DNA of 7,971 nt. Source: Candidatus Paceibacter sp. (GTDB taxonomy: Bacteria > Patescibacteriota > Minisyncoccia > UBA6257 > GWB1-50-10). The translations under genes were made by a program, and so were the position numbers. A model generated the notes under the pieces. It was not told where the DNA came from, searched no databases, and worked only from the letters and a program-made list of their open reading frames with translations. Location of the stretch: assembly GCA_020724685.1 (NCBI GenBank), contig DYGP01000027.1:1-7971 (forward strand). The letters are read 5' to 3'. Position 1 is the first letter of the stretch. The number at the start of each line of letters is the position of its first letter. Positions 1 to 5,444 of this stretch are shown here, piece after piece.

Positions 1-1
1 T

Positions 2-451
2 GTTCTCGCGATCCTTTTCATTGCGGGAATCGCGGCGCTCGGCGAATTTGTTCCAAGGGTCGATAGTCCCGCGGCGGAGGGGAACGGGGAAAAAAAGAAT
101 GAGAATCCCGCACAGATCGCGAATCCGGCTTCGGAGCAATGCGTGTCGCTCGGATATTCGCTCGAAATGAGAAAGGACGAATGGGGAGGAGAATTTGGCG
201 TATGCGTTTTCCCCGACGGAACCTCGTGCGGCGAATGGGAGTTTTTCAGGGGAGAGTGCGGAGCCCAGTGGGGAAACCGCCCTGACTTCATGAAAGATCC
301 GGTGGTGCCTCCCGCGCCCGGCGGAGCCGAACGGGAGAACGAATACAAGGGGTGTCCCGAATGGGTAAATTGCATGCCGGGACCGGATCTCCCTCCGAAC
401 CATTGCGTTATTCCTCCCGGTTGCGAGGGATACACCCAAAAAGCCTATTAA
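2..451 (+). CDS. DUF333 domain envelope protein, 5' end missing
   Basis: The reading frame is open from the window edge, so the gene begins upstream; 149 residues are visible. Visible residues 1-14 are hydrophobic, the end of a signal peptide or N-terminal membrane anchor. A low-complexity polar linker (about 19-45) follows. Residues about 41-88 match DUF333: N-P-A-S-x-x-C, then G-x-C-V-F-P-D-G-T-S-C-G-E-W and a closing R-G-E-C. DUF333 domains are short Cys-rich modules of exported bacterial proteins with no established reaction; the 'hemolysin' label sometimes attached to them is weak. The last 33 residues form a second Cys-rich module (C-P-E-W-V-N-C-M-P-G, then C-V-I-P-P-G-C-E-G-Y-T-Q) that I associate with Patescibacteria exported proteins. 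A GTG at 143 could be taken for a start but lies inside the domain, just after its first Cys, so it is rejected. The even number of Cys suggests disulfides outside the membrane. It is followed after one base by the next gene, probably in the same operon. Confidence 0.85.
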   Translation, partial: VLAILFIAGIAALGEFVPRVDSPAAEGNGEKKNENPAQIANPASEQCVSLGYSLEMRKDEWGGEFGVCVFPDGTSCGEWEFFRGECGAQWGNRPDFMKDPVVPPAPGGAERENEYKGCPEWVNCMPGPDLPPNHCVIPPGCEGYTQKAY

Positions 452-452
452 G

Positions 453-1328
453 ATGAAAAAAATCATCCTTCCGTCGATTTTTCTTTTCGGGGTCGTATGG
501 GCGTACGCCTTCGCGTATGTGCCGTACGTCGTCGAACAGGGGCCGGTGAATGTTGAAGATCCGGAGGCGTCGCGCGTGTTTTATGACGCGCTTTCGGGAT
601 CGCCGCGCACCTATCGCGTAGAGAGCGAAAAAGAATTCGATTTTTCCGTGAAAATCTTCGCCCCGAAGAAAACCGAAGGGGTATTCTCCGGATACGTATC
701 CCGTGTGGACGGGGATCTTGAGACGTTTGTCGGAGCGCTCGACGAGAAATCCGCCTTGTGGGAAGTCTCTTATAGGCCGCTCGAAGGCGATTGGTACAGG
801 AACGGTCCGGAGTTTACGGGAAAGGTTCCCGGAGGAGTCTATAAAATTTCGGTCTTTAACGGAGAAAACGAGGGACGGTATGCGCTTTCGATCGGGTCGG
901 AACAATCGTTTTCCGTTTCCGACGCGATTCGGATGATGGTATTTCTCCCGAAACTCAAGTCGGATTTTTCCGAAACATCCCACTTCTCGATGTTTCTCTC
1001 TCCTTTCGGGTTTGTGTGGTCCGTTATCCTTGCCGTTCTCATCACCCTTGTGTGGAAGGCGATTTTCTTCGTGGGGAAAAAATATATCGCAGTCTCGGAA
1101 TATGCAAAAGACAAATTCAAGAAAAATCTGGGGAGGAAGGATAGACGCGTGAGATTTTTCACCGGACTTGCCGTTTTTGTTTTCGGTGTGGGGTTCTGGA
1201 ATTGGGGAGTGATGGGTGCGGGAGGATTCTTTCTCTTCGAAGCTTTTTTCGGGTGGTCGGCGATATACGCGCTTCTCGAGAAAAACACGCTTGTGAACTC
1301 CGTTTCGGAGGAGAAATCCGAAGCATAG
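453..1328 (+). CDS. Exported/membrane protein with C-terminal DUF2892-like helix pair
   Basis: 291 residues; not recognised over its full length. Residues 1-22 are a typical signal peptide or anchor (K-K, then a hydrophobic stretch ending A-Y-A-F-A). Residues about 25-155 look beta-rich, with alternating aromatic and polar residues and G-x-Y-x-x-S-V / G-R-Y-A-L-S-I patterns like a small beta-sandwich, and should lie outside the membrane. A strong membrane helix spans about 185-207, followed by a very basic stretch (K-K-Y through K-D-R-R-V-R, 209-234). Two further helices (about 235-275) end in G-W-S-A-I-Y-A-L-L-E-K-N-T, resembling the closing motif of DUF2892 (YgaP-type) domains, in which C-P-x-Y-x-L-L-G-x-x-T is usual; the Cys-Pro is absent here. 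The start lies one base after the upstream stop and has no visible ribosome binding site, so translation is probably coupled to the DUF333 gene. Topology and the DUF2892 link are inferred. Confidence 0.8.
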   Translation: MKKIILPSIFLFGVVWAYAFAYVPYVVEQGPVNVEDPEASRVFYDALSGSPRTYRVESEKEFDFSVKIFAPKKTEGVFSGYVSRVDGDLETFVGALDEKSALWEVSYRPLEGDWYRNGPEFTGKVPGGVYKISVFNGENEGRYALSIGSEQSFSVSDAIRMMVFLPKLKSDFSETSHFSMFLSPFGFVWSVILAVLITLVWKAIFFVGKKYIAVSEYAKDKFKKNLGRKDRRVRFFTGLAVFVFGVGFWNWGVMGAGGFFLFEAFFGWSAIYALLEKNTLVNSVSEEKSEA

Positions 1329-1352
1329 GGAGAGGTTCTATCTCGAATTGAA

Positions 1353-1390
1353 CGCATCAAAAAGATGCGCTCCGCCGGCGTTCCGGGCGG
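1353..1390 (+). other. Two small hairpins in the gap before the ABC gene
   Basis: CGCATC (1353-1358) and GATGCG (1364-1369) form a six-base-pair stem around an A5 loop. CCGCC (1372-1376) and GGCGG (1386-1390) can form a second stem directly after. No T-run follows either, so they are not convincing intrinsic terminators. They sit just upstream of the -35 box of the ABC transporter promoter and could weaken read-through from the upstream operon. Role unknown. Confidence 0.3.
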
Positions 1391-1396
1391 GAAGAG

Positions 1397-1425
1397 TTGA
1401 CATATTTCTTTTAAATATTCATAAT
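1397..1425 (+). promoter_or_regulatory. Sigma-70-type promoter of the ABC transporter gene
   Basis: A perfect -35 box TTGACA (1397-1402) is followed after exactly 17 bases by CATAAT (1420-1425), a five-of-six match to the -10 consensus. The surrounding stretch is much richer in A and T than the flanking genes. The expected transcript start is near 1432, giving a leader of about 25 bases. An imperfect AT-only inverted repeat (ATATT-CAT-AATAT, 1415-1427) overlaps the -10 box; it may simply reflect base composition. Confidence 0.8.
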
Positions 1426-1443
1426 ATAAAGAGTACAAAAACA

Positions 1444-1449
1444 AAGGAG
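1444..1449 (+). promoter_or_regulatory. Ribosome binding site of the ABC transporter gene
   Basis: AAGGAG ends seven bases before the ATG at 1457. This fixes the start of the transporter and contrasts with the neighbouring reductase and TspO genes, which show no ribosome binding site. Confidence 0.8.
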
Positions 1450-1456
1450 AAATATT

Positions 1457-3256
1457 ATGGAAATAAGCCGAAAAATAAGAAAATTAATGGAGCCGTTCAG
1501 GGTCCCGTTTTTCGTGATCCTTGTCTTCACGGTGTTGAGCGAGGGTATCGGAGTTGTCGCTCCGTATTTTCTTGGGGAGGTTGTCGATGCCGTGCTTGTG
1601 GCGAACTCTCTCGAAAAAGCGATTTTTTTCATCATTCTTTCCGCGGGATTCATTCTTCTGCAGATTGGAATTGAGACGGTGTGGGGGGTGTATGAGATGA
1701 AGAAATTCGTTTTTCTTCTCAATAAACACCTTGACGTCAAAGGGCTTTCAAAAACGTTCTCGTTCTCGCTCGGTCAGCACAAAAACGAGCATTCGGGAAT
1801 TAAGCAAAGTGTTCTTTCGAGGGGTTCTCATGCGTTGCAGTCGCTTGCGTACATGACGGTGTACGATTTCATTCCGCTCGCGCTTTATCTTCTTTTTGCG
1901 GTCGGAGCGACTTTTTTCATACATCCGATTGTTGGGGCGATAAGCGCCGCGGGCGCCGTTTTTTCGGTAATCTGGGTGATTTCGGTGAATAAGAAGCTCG
2001 GTCCCGATCTCATGAAGCTCCAAAAGATGTGGAATGAAAACGGAAGACTCGAGTCGGAGTTTCTGAGGAATATCGAGGTGATAAAGGTTCATGCGCAAGA
2101 AGAAAAAGCCGAAAAAGAATTCAACCGTCAATACGGGGAAATCGTCGAGCACGGAAGAAAAACCTGGACGAGATTTCAGTTGTCGGACGGTTTGAGGAGC
2201 GTGATTTCGACGTGTATCCGGATCGCCGGATTGATTGTTGCCGTGATCCTTGTGTTCGAGGGAAGCGTTGAAGCAGGCACCCTCGTCGCGCTCTTCTTCT
2301 GGTATTCGGGAATTTTCGAAAGAGTGCACAGGATAGGAAAGTTGCACAGAAGATTCATGGAAGTTTGGCCGGCGATATGGAAATTTTTCGTCATGTTCGA
2401 CGTAAAATCGGACATAGTGAATTCCGAGAACGCCGTACGACCGGAGATACGCGGATCGATCGAATTCAAAAACGTCTCGTTTGCATACCCGAAACAGAAG
2501 TTTCTTTCGGACGATGATGCGGAGCATGAAAAAAGCGCTTCTTTCGACATGGAAAGCGAAGCGACGGATGTTCTTTCCGATGTGAGCTTTCAAATCGCTC
2601 CCGGAGAACGCGTTGCGCTTGTCGGCGAGTCCGGAGCCGGAAAGTCGACCACTGCGGCGCTTATTCTGAGAGCGTACGATCCCACGGAAGGGGAAGTATT
2701 GATTGACGGAATAAACCTGAAAGATATCGAAACGTCTCATTATCTGGAGAATGTCGGATTCGTTGAGCAGGATGTCACGCTTTTCGACAATACGCTCGGG
2801 TACAACATAAAATTTCCGCTGAACGGAAAGGCGGACAATTTTCCCGAAGAGGAACTTGAAAGAGTCGCGAAAATAGCGTGTATCGACAAATTTCTTTCCC
2901 GTCTTCCCGATGGGTTTGAAACCGCGATAGGAGAGCGTGGCGTCAGATTATCGGGAGGGGAACGCCAAAGAGTCGGTATCGCCCGCGCGCTCGTGAAGGA
3001 TCCGAAGATATTTATCTTTGATGAAGCGACATCGAACCTCGACACCACAAACGAGAAAGAAATCAGGGAGGCGCTTCATAAGACGTCCGAGGGAAGAACG
3101 GTCATCATCATTGCGCACCGTCTTTCAACGATAAAAGACGCCGATAAGATAATAGTGTTCCGGAAGGGCGAAATAGCCGGAATGGGAAAACACGAAGATC
3201 TTCTTGAAACATGCCCCGAATACGGGCGTCTCGTGAAAGACCAGGTATTTGCATAA
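1457..3256 (+). CDS. ABC transporter, fused permease/ATPase half-exporter
   Basis: 599 residues, the usual length for an ABCB/MsbA-type half-exporter, which works as a dimer at the cytoplasmic membrane and uses ATP to move a substrate, usually outward. The N-terminal half (about 15-295) is a type-1 exporter membrane domain with about six helices (near 16-40, 54-80, 130-150, 152-177, 246-268, 270-290). The nucleotide-binding domain (about 333-595) has every motif: A-loop Y344, Walker A G-E-S-G-A-G-K-S-T (390-398), Q-loop Q438, signature L-S-G-G-E (498-502), Walker B I-F-I-F-D-E (518-523) with catalytic E523, D-loop S-N-L-D (526-529) and H-loop H554, so it should be active. An acidic insert of roughly 22-25 residues (about 347-370) separates the A-loop from the next strand and is unusual. 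The substrate cannot be told from sequence. The gene has its own promoter and terminator and seems monocistronic. Lipid, peptide or drug export are all possible. Confidence 0.95.
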   Translation: MEISRKIRKLMEPFRVPFFVILVFTVLSEGIGVVAPYFLGEVVDAVLVANSLEKAIFFIILSAGFILLQIGIETVWGVYEMKKFVFLLNKHLDVKGLSKTFSFSLGQHKNEHSGIKQSVLSRGSHALQSLAYMTVYDFIPLALYLLFAVGATFFIHPIVGAISAAGAVFSVIWVISVNKKLGPDLMKLQKMWNENGRLESEFLRNIEVIKVHAQEEKAEKEFNRQYGEIVEHGRKTWTRFQLSDGLRSVISTCIRIAGLIVAVILVFEGSVEAGTLVALFFWYSGIFERVHRIGKLHRRFMEVWPAIWKFFVMFDVKSDIVNSENAVRPEIRGSIEFKNVSFAYPKQKFLSDDDAEHEKSASFDMESEATDVLSDVSFQIAPGERVALVGESGAGKSTTAALILRAYDPTEGEVLIDGINLKDIETSHYLENVGFVEQDVTLFDNTLGYNIKFPLNGKADNFPEEELERVAKIACIDKFLSRLPDGFETAIGERGVRLSGGERQRVGIARALVKDPKIFIFDEATSNLDTTNEKEIREALHKTSEGRTVIIIAHRLSTIKDADKIIVFRKGEIAGMGKHEDLLETCPEYGRLVKDQVFA

Positions 3257-3284
3257 AAAACCCCGATTTGAATCGGGGTTTTTT
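3255..3284 (+). terminator. Intrinsic terminator after the ABC transporter gene
   Basis: AAAAAACCCCGATT (3255-3268) pairs with AATCGGGGTTTTTT (3271-3284). The CCCCGA/TCGGGG core closes a small loop and is followed by six T. The A-run on the left arm makes the hairpin symmetrical, so it could also stop transcription on the other strand. Its left arm begins inside the TAA stop codon of the transporter gene. Confidence 0.93.
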
Positions 3285-3288
3285 CGCC

Positions 3289-3317
3289 TTGCGCCATGTT
3301 TTGATACGGTGGATAAT
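3289..3317 (+). promoter_or_regulatory. Promoter of the reductase gene, probably leaderless
   Basis: TTGCGC (3289-3294, four of six) and GATAAT (3312-3317, five of six) are separated by exactly 17 bases and begin just after the terminator. The -10 box ends six bases before the ATG at 3324, so transcription should start at or next to the A of that ATG. No ribosome binding site fits between them; GGTGG at 3308-3312 overlaps the -10 box itself. Confidence 0.6.
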
Positions 3318-3323
3318 TATGAT

Positions 3324-3836
3324 ATGAAGGTCATTTTATATATGGGCACGACTCCGAACGGGTATATCGCGAAGGAGAACGGTGATTCCGAATGGGTATC
3401 CGACGAGGACCTGAACGGATTTTACGAAGAAAGCAAAAAAGCGAAGAATATCATTCTTGGAAAAAACACGTTCCTCGAAGCGTCACGGCAGGGATATTTT
3501 CCTTTCCCGGGAGCGGTCAATATAGTCGTGACGCATCAGACATTCGAAAACAAATGGGGAAGGGACGTCGTGTTCACGGACAAGAAGCCGAAGGAGATCC
3601 TCTCGATGGTTGAAGAAATGGGATTCGATACGGCGCTTTTGGCGGGAGGGGGAATGCTGAACGCCTCTTTCGCGCAGGAGGGGCTCATTGACGAGATATA
3701 TCTTGATATCGAACCGCTTCTTTTCGGAAAAGGAATACGCTTGTTTGGGGAGACCGATTTTGCCTGCGAACTCGAACTTATCGAGGCGAAAAACCTCAAT
3801 AAGAACACCGTTCAACTGCATTATAAGGTGGTGTAG
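3324..3836 (+). CDS. Dihydrofolate reductase / RibD-C family reductase
   Basis: 170 residues, the normal size for a single-domain member of the DHFR-like fold (COG0262), which uses NADPH to reduce a pterin- or pyrimidine-type substrate in the cytoplasm. The N-terminus M-K-V-I-L-Y-M-G-T-T-P-N-G-Y-I-A matches the family's first strand and x-x-x-x-D/N-G-x-I-A turn. I-I-L-G-K-N-T-F (43-50) is the cofactor-side 'GRxT' position. A-G-G-G (107-110) is the glycine turn. L-I-D-E-I-Y-L-D-I-E-P-L-L-F-G-K-G-I-R-L-F (121-141) is the hallmark RibD-C-like C-terminal motif. The frame is open back to 3249, but those 25 extra codons cross the terminator and are not family-like, so the start is ATG 3324. Whether it is true FolA, a riboflavin-type reductase or another member is not decidable here; the D-E-I-x-L-x-I-x-P pattern leans to the RibD-C-like branch. 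It stands alone, convergent with the phosphatase gene. Confidence 0.88.
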   Translation: MKVILYMGTTPNGYIAKENGDSEWVSDEDLNGFYEESKKAKNIILGKNTFLEASRQGYFPFPGAVNIVVTHQTFENKWGRDVVFTDKKPKEILSMVEEMGFDTALLAGGGMLNASFAQEGLIDEIYLDIEPLLFGKGIRLFGETDFACELELIEAKNLNKNTVQLHYKVV

Positions 3837-3864
3837 GTTGCGCGATAGAAGCGAAAGCCCGTCC

Positions 3865-4557
3865 TTAATCCACTCTATGCAATTCCACCGTGCCGTCTTC
3901 GGCTATGGTCGCGAACGAGGAGGGGATGTCCGTCCAGCATCCGATGTTGAAATATGAGAGAGAATCCGTTTTCTTTTCGAGTGCCATGTGGGTGTGTCCG
4001 CAGAAAACATAGCGCGCTCCCCTTGTTTTTCCGAATTTGATTGCGGAGCGGGAAACTTTTTCGGAAAGCCGAAGCCACCGCTTGCTCATCCGTTTCACGA
4101 ATCTGCTGAAACGGCGTTTTTTCATGTCTATTTTCTGGAGGAAAATATAAAGTCCGGAAGCGACATCCGAGAGAAATTTGTTGTTTACCAAAAACCGGTC
4201 GTATTGATGTCCGTGTATGGCGAGATGCCGCGCGCCCGCGTGTTCCCATTCGTACGATTCGAGGACTTCGACGCCGAGCAGCGAGGAGGCGACCTGCGCG
4301 AGAAGTTCGTCGTGATTTCCCTTTATCCATACGACTTCGACGGCTCTTTCGGGATCCGAATATTCGCGGATATGGGAGAGAAAGATCCAATGGTCTTCGT
4401 TCAGGCGCTCGAAATTGAGGTCGTCGAATATGTCGCCGATCAGTATGAGCTTCTTGAATTCCCAAGACTCGAGTGTTTCGACGAGTCTCTTCGCGCGGCT
4501 CACTTCGCTTCCGAGATGGACGTCCGAAATGAGTATGGTGTGCGTTTTTTTCATCAT
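3865..4557 (-). CDS. Calcineurin-like metallophosphatase, LpxH-like (COG2908 type)
   Basis: 230 residues. All metal-binding motifs of the calcineurin-like fold are present in order: S-D-V-H-L-G (D12, H14), G-D-I-F-D-D (D42), G-N-H-D-E (N81, H82), H-G-H (115-117) and G-H-T-H (187-190), followed by Y-F-N-I-G-C-W-T-D typical of the group around UDP-2,3-diacylglucosamine pyrophosphatase. LpxH cuts a lipid A precursor; nothing else here points to lipid A, so the substrate may be another nucleotide-linked or phosphate ester, and no gene symbol is given. Residues about 140-180 form a strongly basic helical insert (K-K-R-R, K-R-M-S-K-R-W) that could lie on the membrane, as helical inserts do in LpxH. 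The start is the first of two tandem ATG codons (4557 or 4554) behind a weak AGAAGAG purine run. The frame continues open upstream to 4698, but that part would overlap the divergent TspO start and has no family resemblance. It ends 28 bases from the convergent reductase with no clear terminator between. Confidence 0.88.
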   Translation of the reverse strand: MMKKTHTILISDVHLGSEVSRAKRLVETLESWEFKKLILIGDIFDDLNFERLNEDHWIFLSHIREYSDPERAVEVVWIKGNHDELLAQVASSLLGVEVLESYEWEHAGARHLAIHGHQYDRFLVNNKFLSDVASGLYIFLQKIDMKKRRFSRFVKRMSKRWLRLSEKVSRSAIKFGKTRGARYVFCGHTHMALEKKTDSLSYFNIGCWTDIPSSFATIAEDGTVELHRVD

Positions 4558-4570
4558 GTCTCTTCTTGGA

Positions 4571-4579
4571 AATATAATA
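4571..4579 (-). promoter_or_regulatory. Possible -10 region of the metallophosphatase gene
   Basis: Read on the minus strand, the stretch is TATTATATT and holds two overlapping five-of-six matches to TATAAT (TATTAT, TATATT). It ends 13 bases before the first ATG, so the leader would be very short (about 5-10 bases). No convincing -35 box is seen. Position between divergent genes and AT-richness support it; the match is otherwise weak. Confidence 0.4.
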
Positions 4580-4580
4580 A

Positions 4581-4595
4581 CGGAGAATCTTTCCG
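4581..4595. promoter_or_regulatory. Imperfect inverted repeat between divergent genes
   Basis: CGGAGA (4581-4586) faces TTTCCG (4590-4595) across three bases, pairing at every position with one G-T wobble. It lies just upstream of the likely -10 region of the minus-strand phosphatase gene and about 65 bases upstream of the TspO start, where an operator would be expected. It is short enough to be chance. Confidence 0.25.
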
Positions 4596-4625
4596 TCCGC
4601 CACACCGTTTTGCGCCCTGTAGCGG

Positions 4626-4643
4626 GCATCCGAGCGCATCCGG
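4626..4643 (+). repeat. Tandem GCATCCGR repeat in place of the TspO -35 box
   Basis: GCATCCGA (4626-4633) and GCATCCGG (4636-4643) are direct repeats whose starts are 10 bases apart, about one helical turn. They occupy the spacer and -35 region of the TspO promoter, which has no recognisable -35 hexamer. Two in-phase half-sites next to a -10 box look like a regulator site, but the regulator is unknown and an eight-base repeat can arise by chance. Confidence 0.35.
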
Positions 4644-4645
4644 AA

Positions 4646-4654
4646 TGATATAAT
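4646..4654 (+). promoter_or_regulatory. Extended -10 promoter of the tspO-crtI operon
   Basis: TGATATAAT is a perfect extended -10 element (TGnTATAAT), a type that works without a good -35 box; none is seen here. The hexamer (4649-4654) overlaps a first ATG at 4653 and ends seven bases before the in-frame ATG at 4662. Transcription would therefore start at about 4661-4662, making the operon mRNA leaderless or nearly so, with translation from 4662. Confidence 0.65.
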
Positions 4655-4661
4655 GAAACCA

Positions 4662-5444
4662 ATGAGAAACACGTTATATCTTCTTGTCTCGGTTGCAATC
4701 CCTTTGTGCGTCGGATGGATCGGATCTCTTTTTACGGTCCCCGCAATTCCGGGGTGGTATGCCGGGCTCGAAAAACCGTTCTTCAGCCCTCCGAATTGGG
4801 TTTTCGGTCCCGTATGGACGCTTTTGTACGTTCTTATGGGTTTTGCGTGGTTTCTCGTGTGGAAGAATCCCGATTTTCGGAAAAAAAGGAACGCGGGAAT
4901 TCTCTTTTTCGGACACCTTGTACTCAACTTCGCCTGGTCGGCGATATTCTTCGGAATGAGGAATCCCTTCCTCGCTTTTTTGGAAATCCTCGCATTGCTC
5001 GTCTCAATCGCCGCGCTTATTTTCGTATTCTGGAAAGTGCGGAGAGTCGCGGCGATTCTTCTCGTTCCGTATTTTCTCTGGGTTTCGTTTGCGTCGATTC
5101 TCAATTTCGAAATATGGAGAATGAATGCCGGAGGGGAAATCGCGCGATCCCCGCAGTTTTGCGAATCCGATACGGGAATGTCGATAGGAGAAAAAATTTC
5201 CTTTGAGGGGAATGTGTTTTTCAACGCCGCAGACGGAAGCTGGTACGTCATCGAGCGTATTCCGGAGGACGAACGCCGTCCGTATGCGTATCTCCATCGA
5301 AAGGAGGGTGCCGGCGCGCTTCTCGAAGGAAAGGTTTTCGGGGAGGGAATCCTGACCGGATTCGATCCGGAAAGCAGAAGGGTGTTTTTTAACGATTATC
5401 CCTGCCTTCCGGACGTGGAGATAGAGACAATTTCCTATGAGTAA
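4662..5444 (+). CDS. tspO: TspO/MBR family membrane protein with C-terminal extension
   Basis: 260 residues from ATG 4662 (263 from ATG 4653, which lies inside the -10 box and is less likely). The first ~155 residues are a full TspO/MBR domain of five membrane helices with the family signatures W-Y-A-G-L-E-K-P-F-F-S-P-P-N-W-V-F-G-P-V-W-T-L-L-Y (in two pieces), L-N-F-A-W-S-A-I-F-F-G and W-V-S-F-A-S-I-L-N-F-x-I-W-R-M-N. TspO proteins bind porphyrins and other hydrophobic ligands and in photosynthetic bacteria modulate tetrapyrrole and carotenoid genes. Standard bacterial TspO ends near the R-M-N motif; here about 105 more residues follow, soluble, beta-rich and Gly-spaced (G-N-V-F-F, L-L-E-G-K-V-F-G-E-G-I-L-T-G-F, then Y-P-C-L-P-D-V-E-I-E). 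I do not recognise this domain. The frame is continuous, so this is a real fusion or extension rather than a second gene. The stop overlaps the desaturase start by eight bases (ATGAGTAA), implying coupled translation. Confidence 0.93.
   Translation: MRNTLYLLVSVAIPLCVGWIGSLFTVPAIPGWYAGLEKPFFSPPNWVFGPVWTLLYVLMGFAWFLVWKNPDFRKKRNAGILFFGHLVLNFAWSAIFFGMRNPFLAFLEILALLVSIAALIFVFWKVRRVAAILLVPYFLWVSFASILNFEIWRMNAGGEIARSPQFCESDTGMSIGEKISFEGNVFFNAADGSWYVIERIPEDERRPYAYLHRKEGAGALLEGKVFGEGILTGFDPESRRVFFNDYPCLPDVEIETISYE

Noticed and set aside
143..145. GTG as start of the first gene
   Set aside because: It lies within the DUF333 domain just after its first Cys, and the frame continues upstream through a linker and a hydrophobic segment to the window edge.
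1353..1390. Intrinsic terminator after the membrane protein gene
   Set aside because: The hairpins are present but no T-run follows, so they are listed only as hairpins of unknown role.
1748..2740. 330-residue open frame on the minus strand
   Set aside because: It is antisense to the ABC transporter, which carries all its motifs; the translation shows no domain.
3249..3323. Longer N-terminus of the reductase from ATG 3249
   Set aside because: It would begin inside the transporter gene and translate the terminator hairpin; the extra residues have no family match, and a promoter lies inside this stretch.
3875..5251. 458-residue open frame on the minus strand crossing the phosphatase and tspO genes
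   Set aside because: It is a different frame from the phosphatase, whose metal motifs are clear, and lies antisense to the unmistakable TspO domain. The translation is low-complexity, rich in Arg, Ser and Lys, with no recognisable domain.
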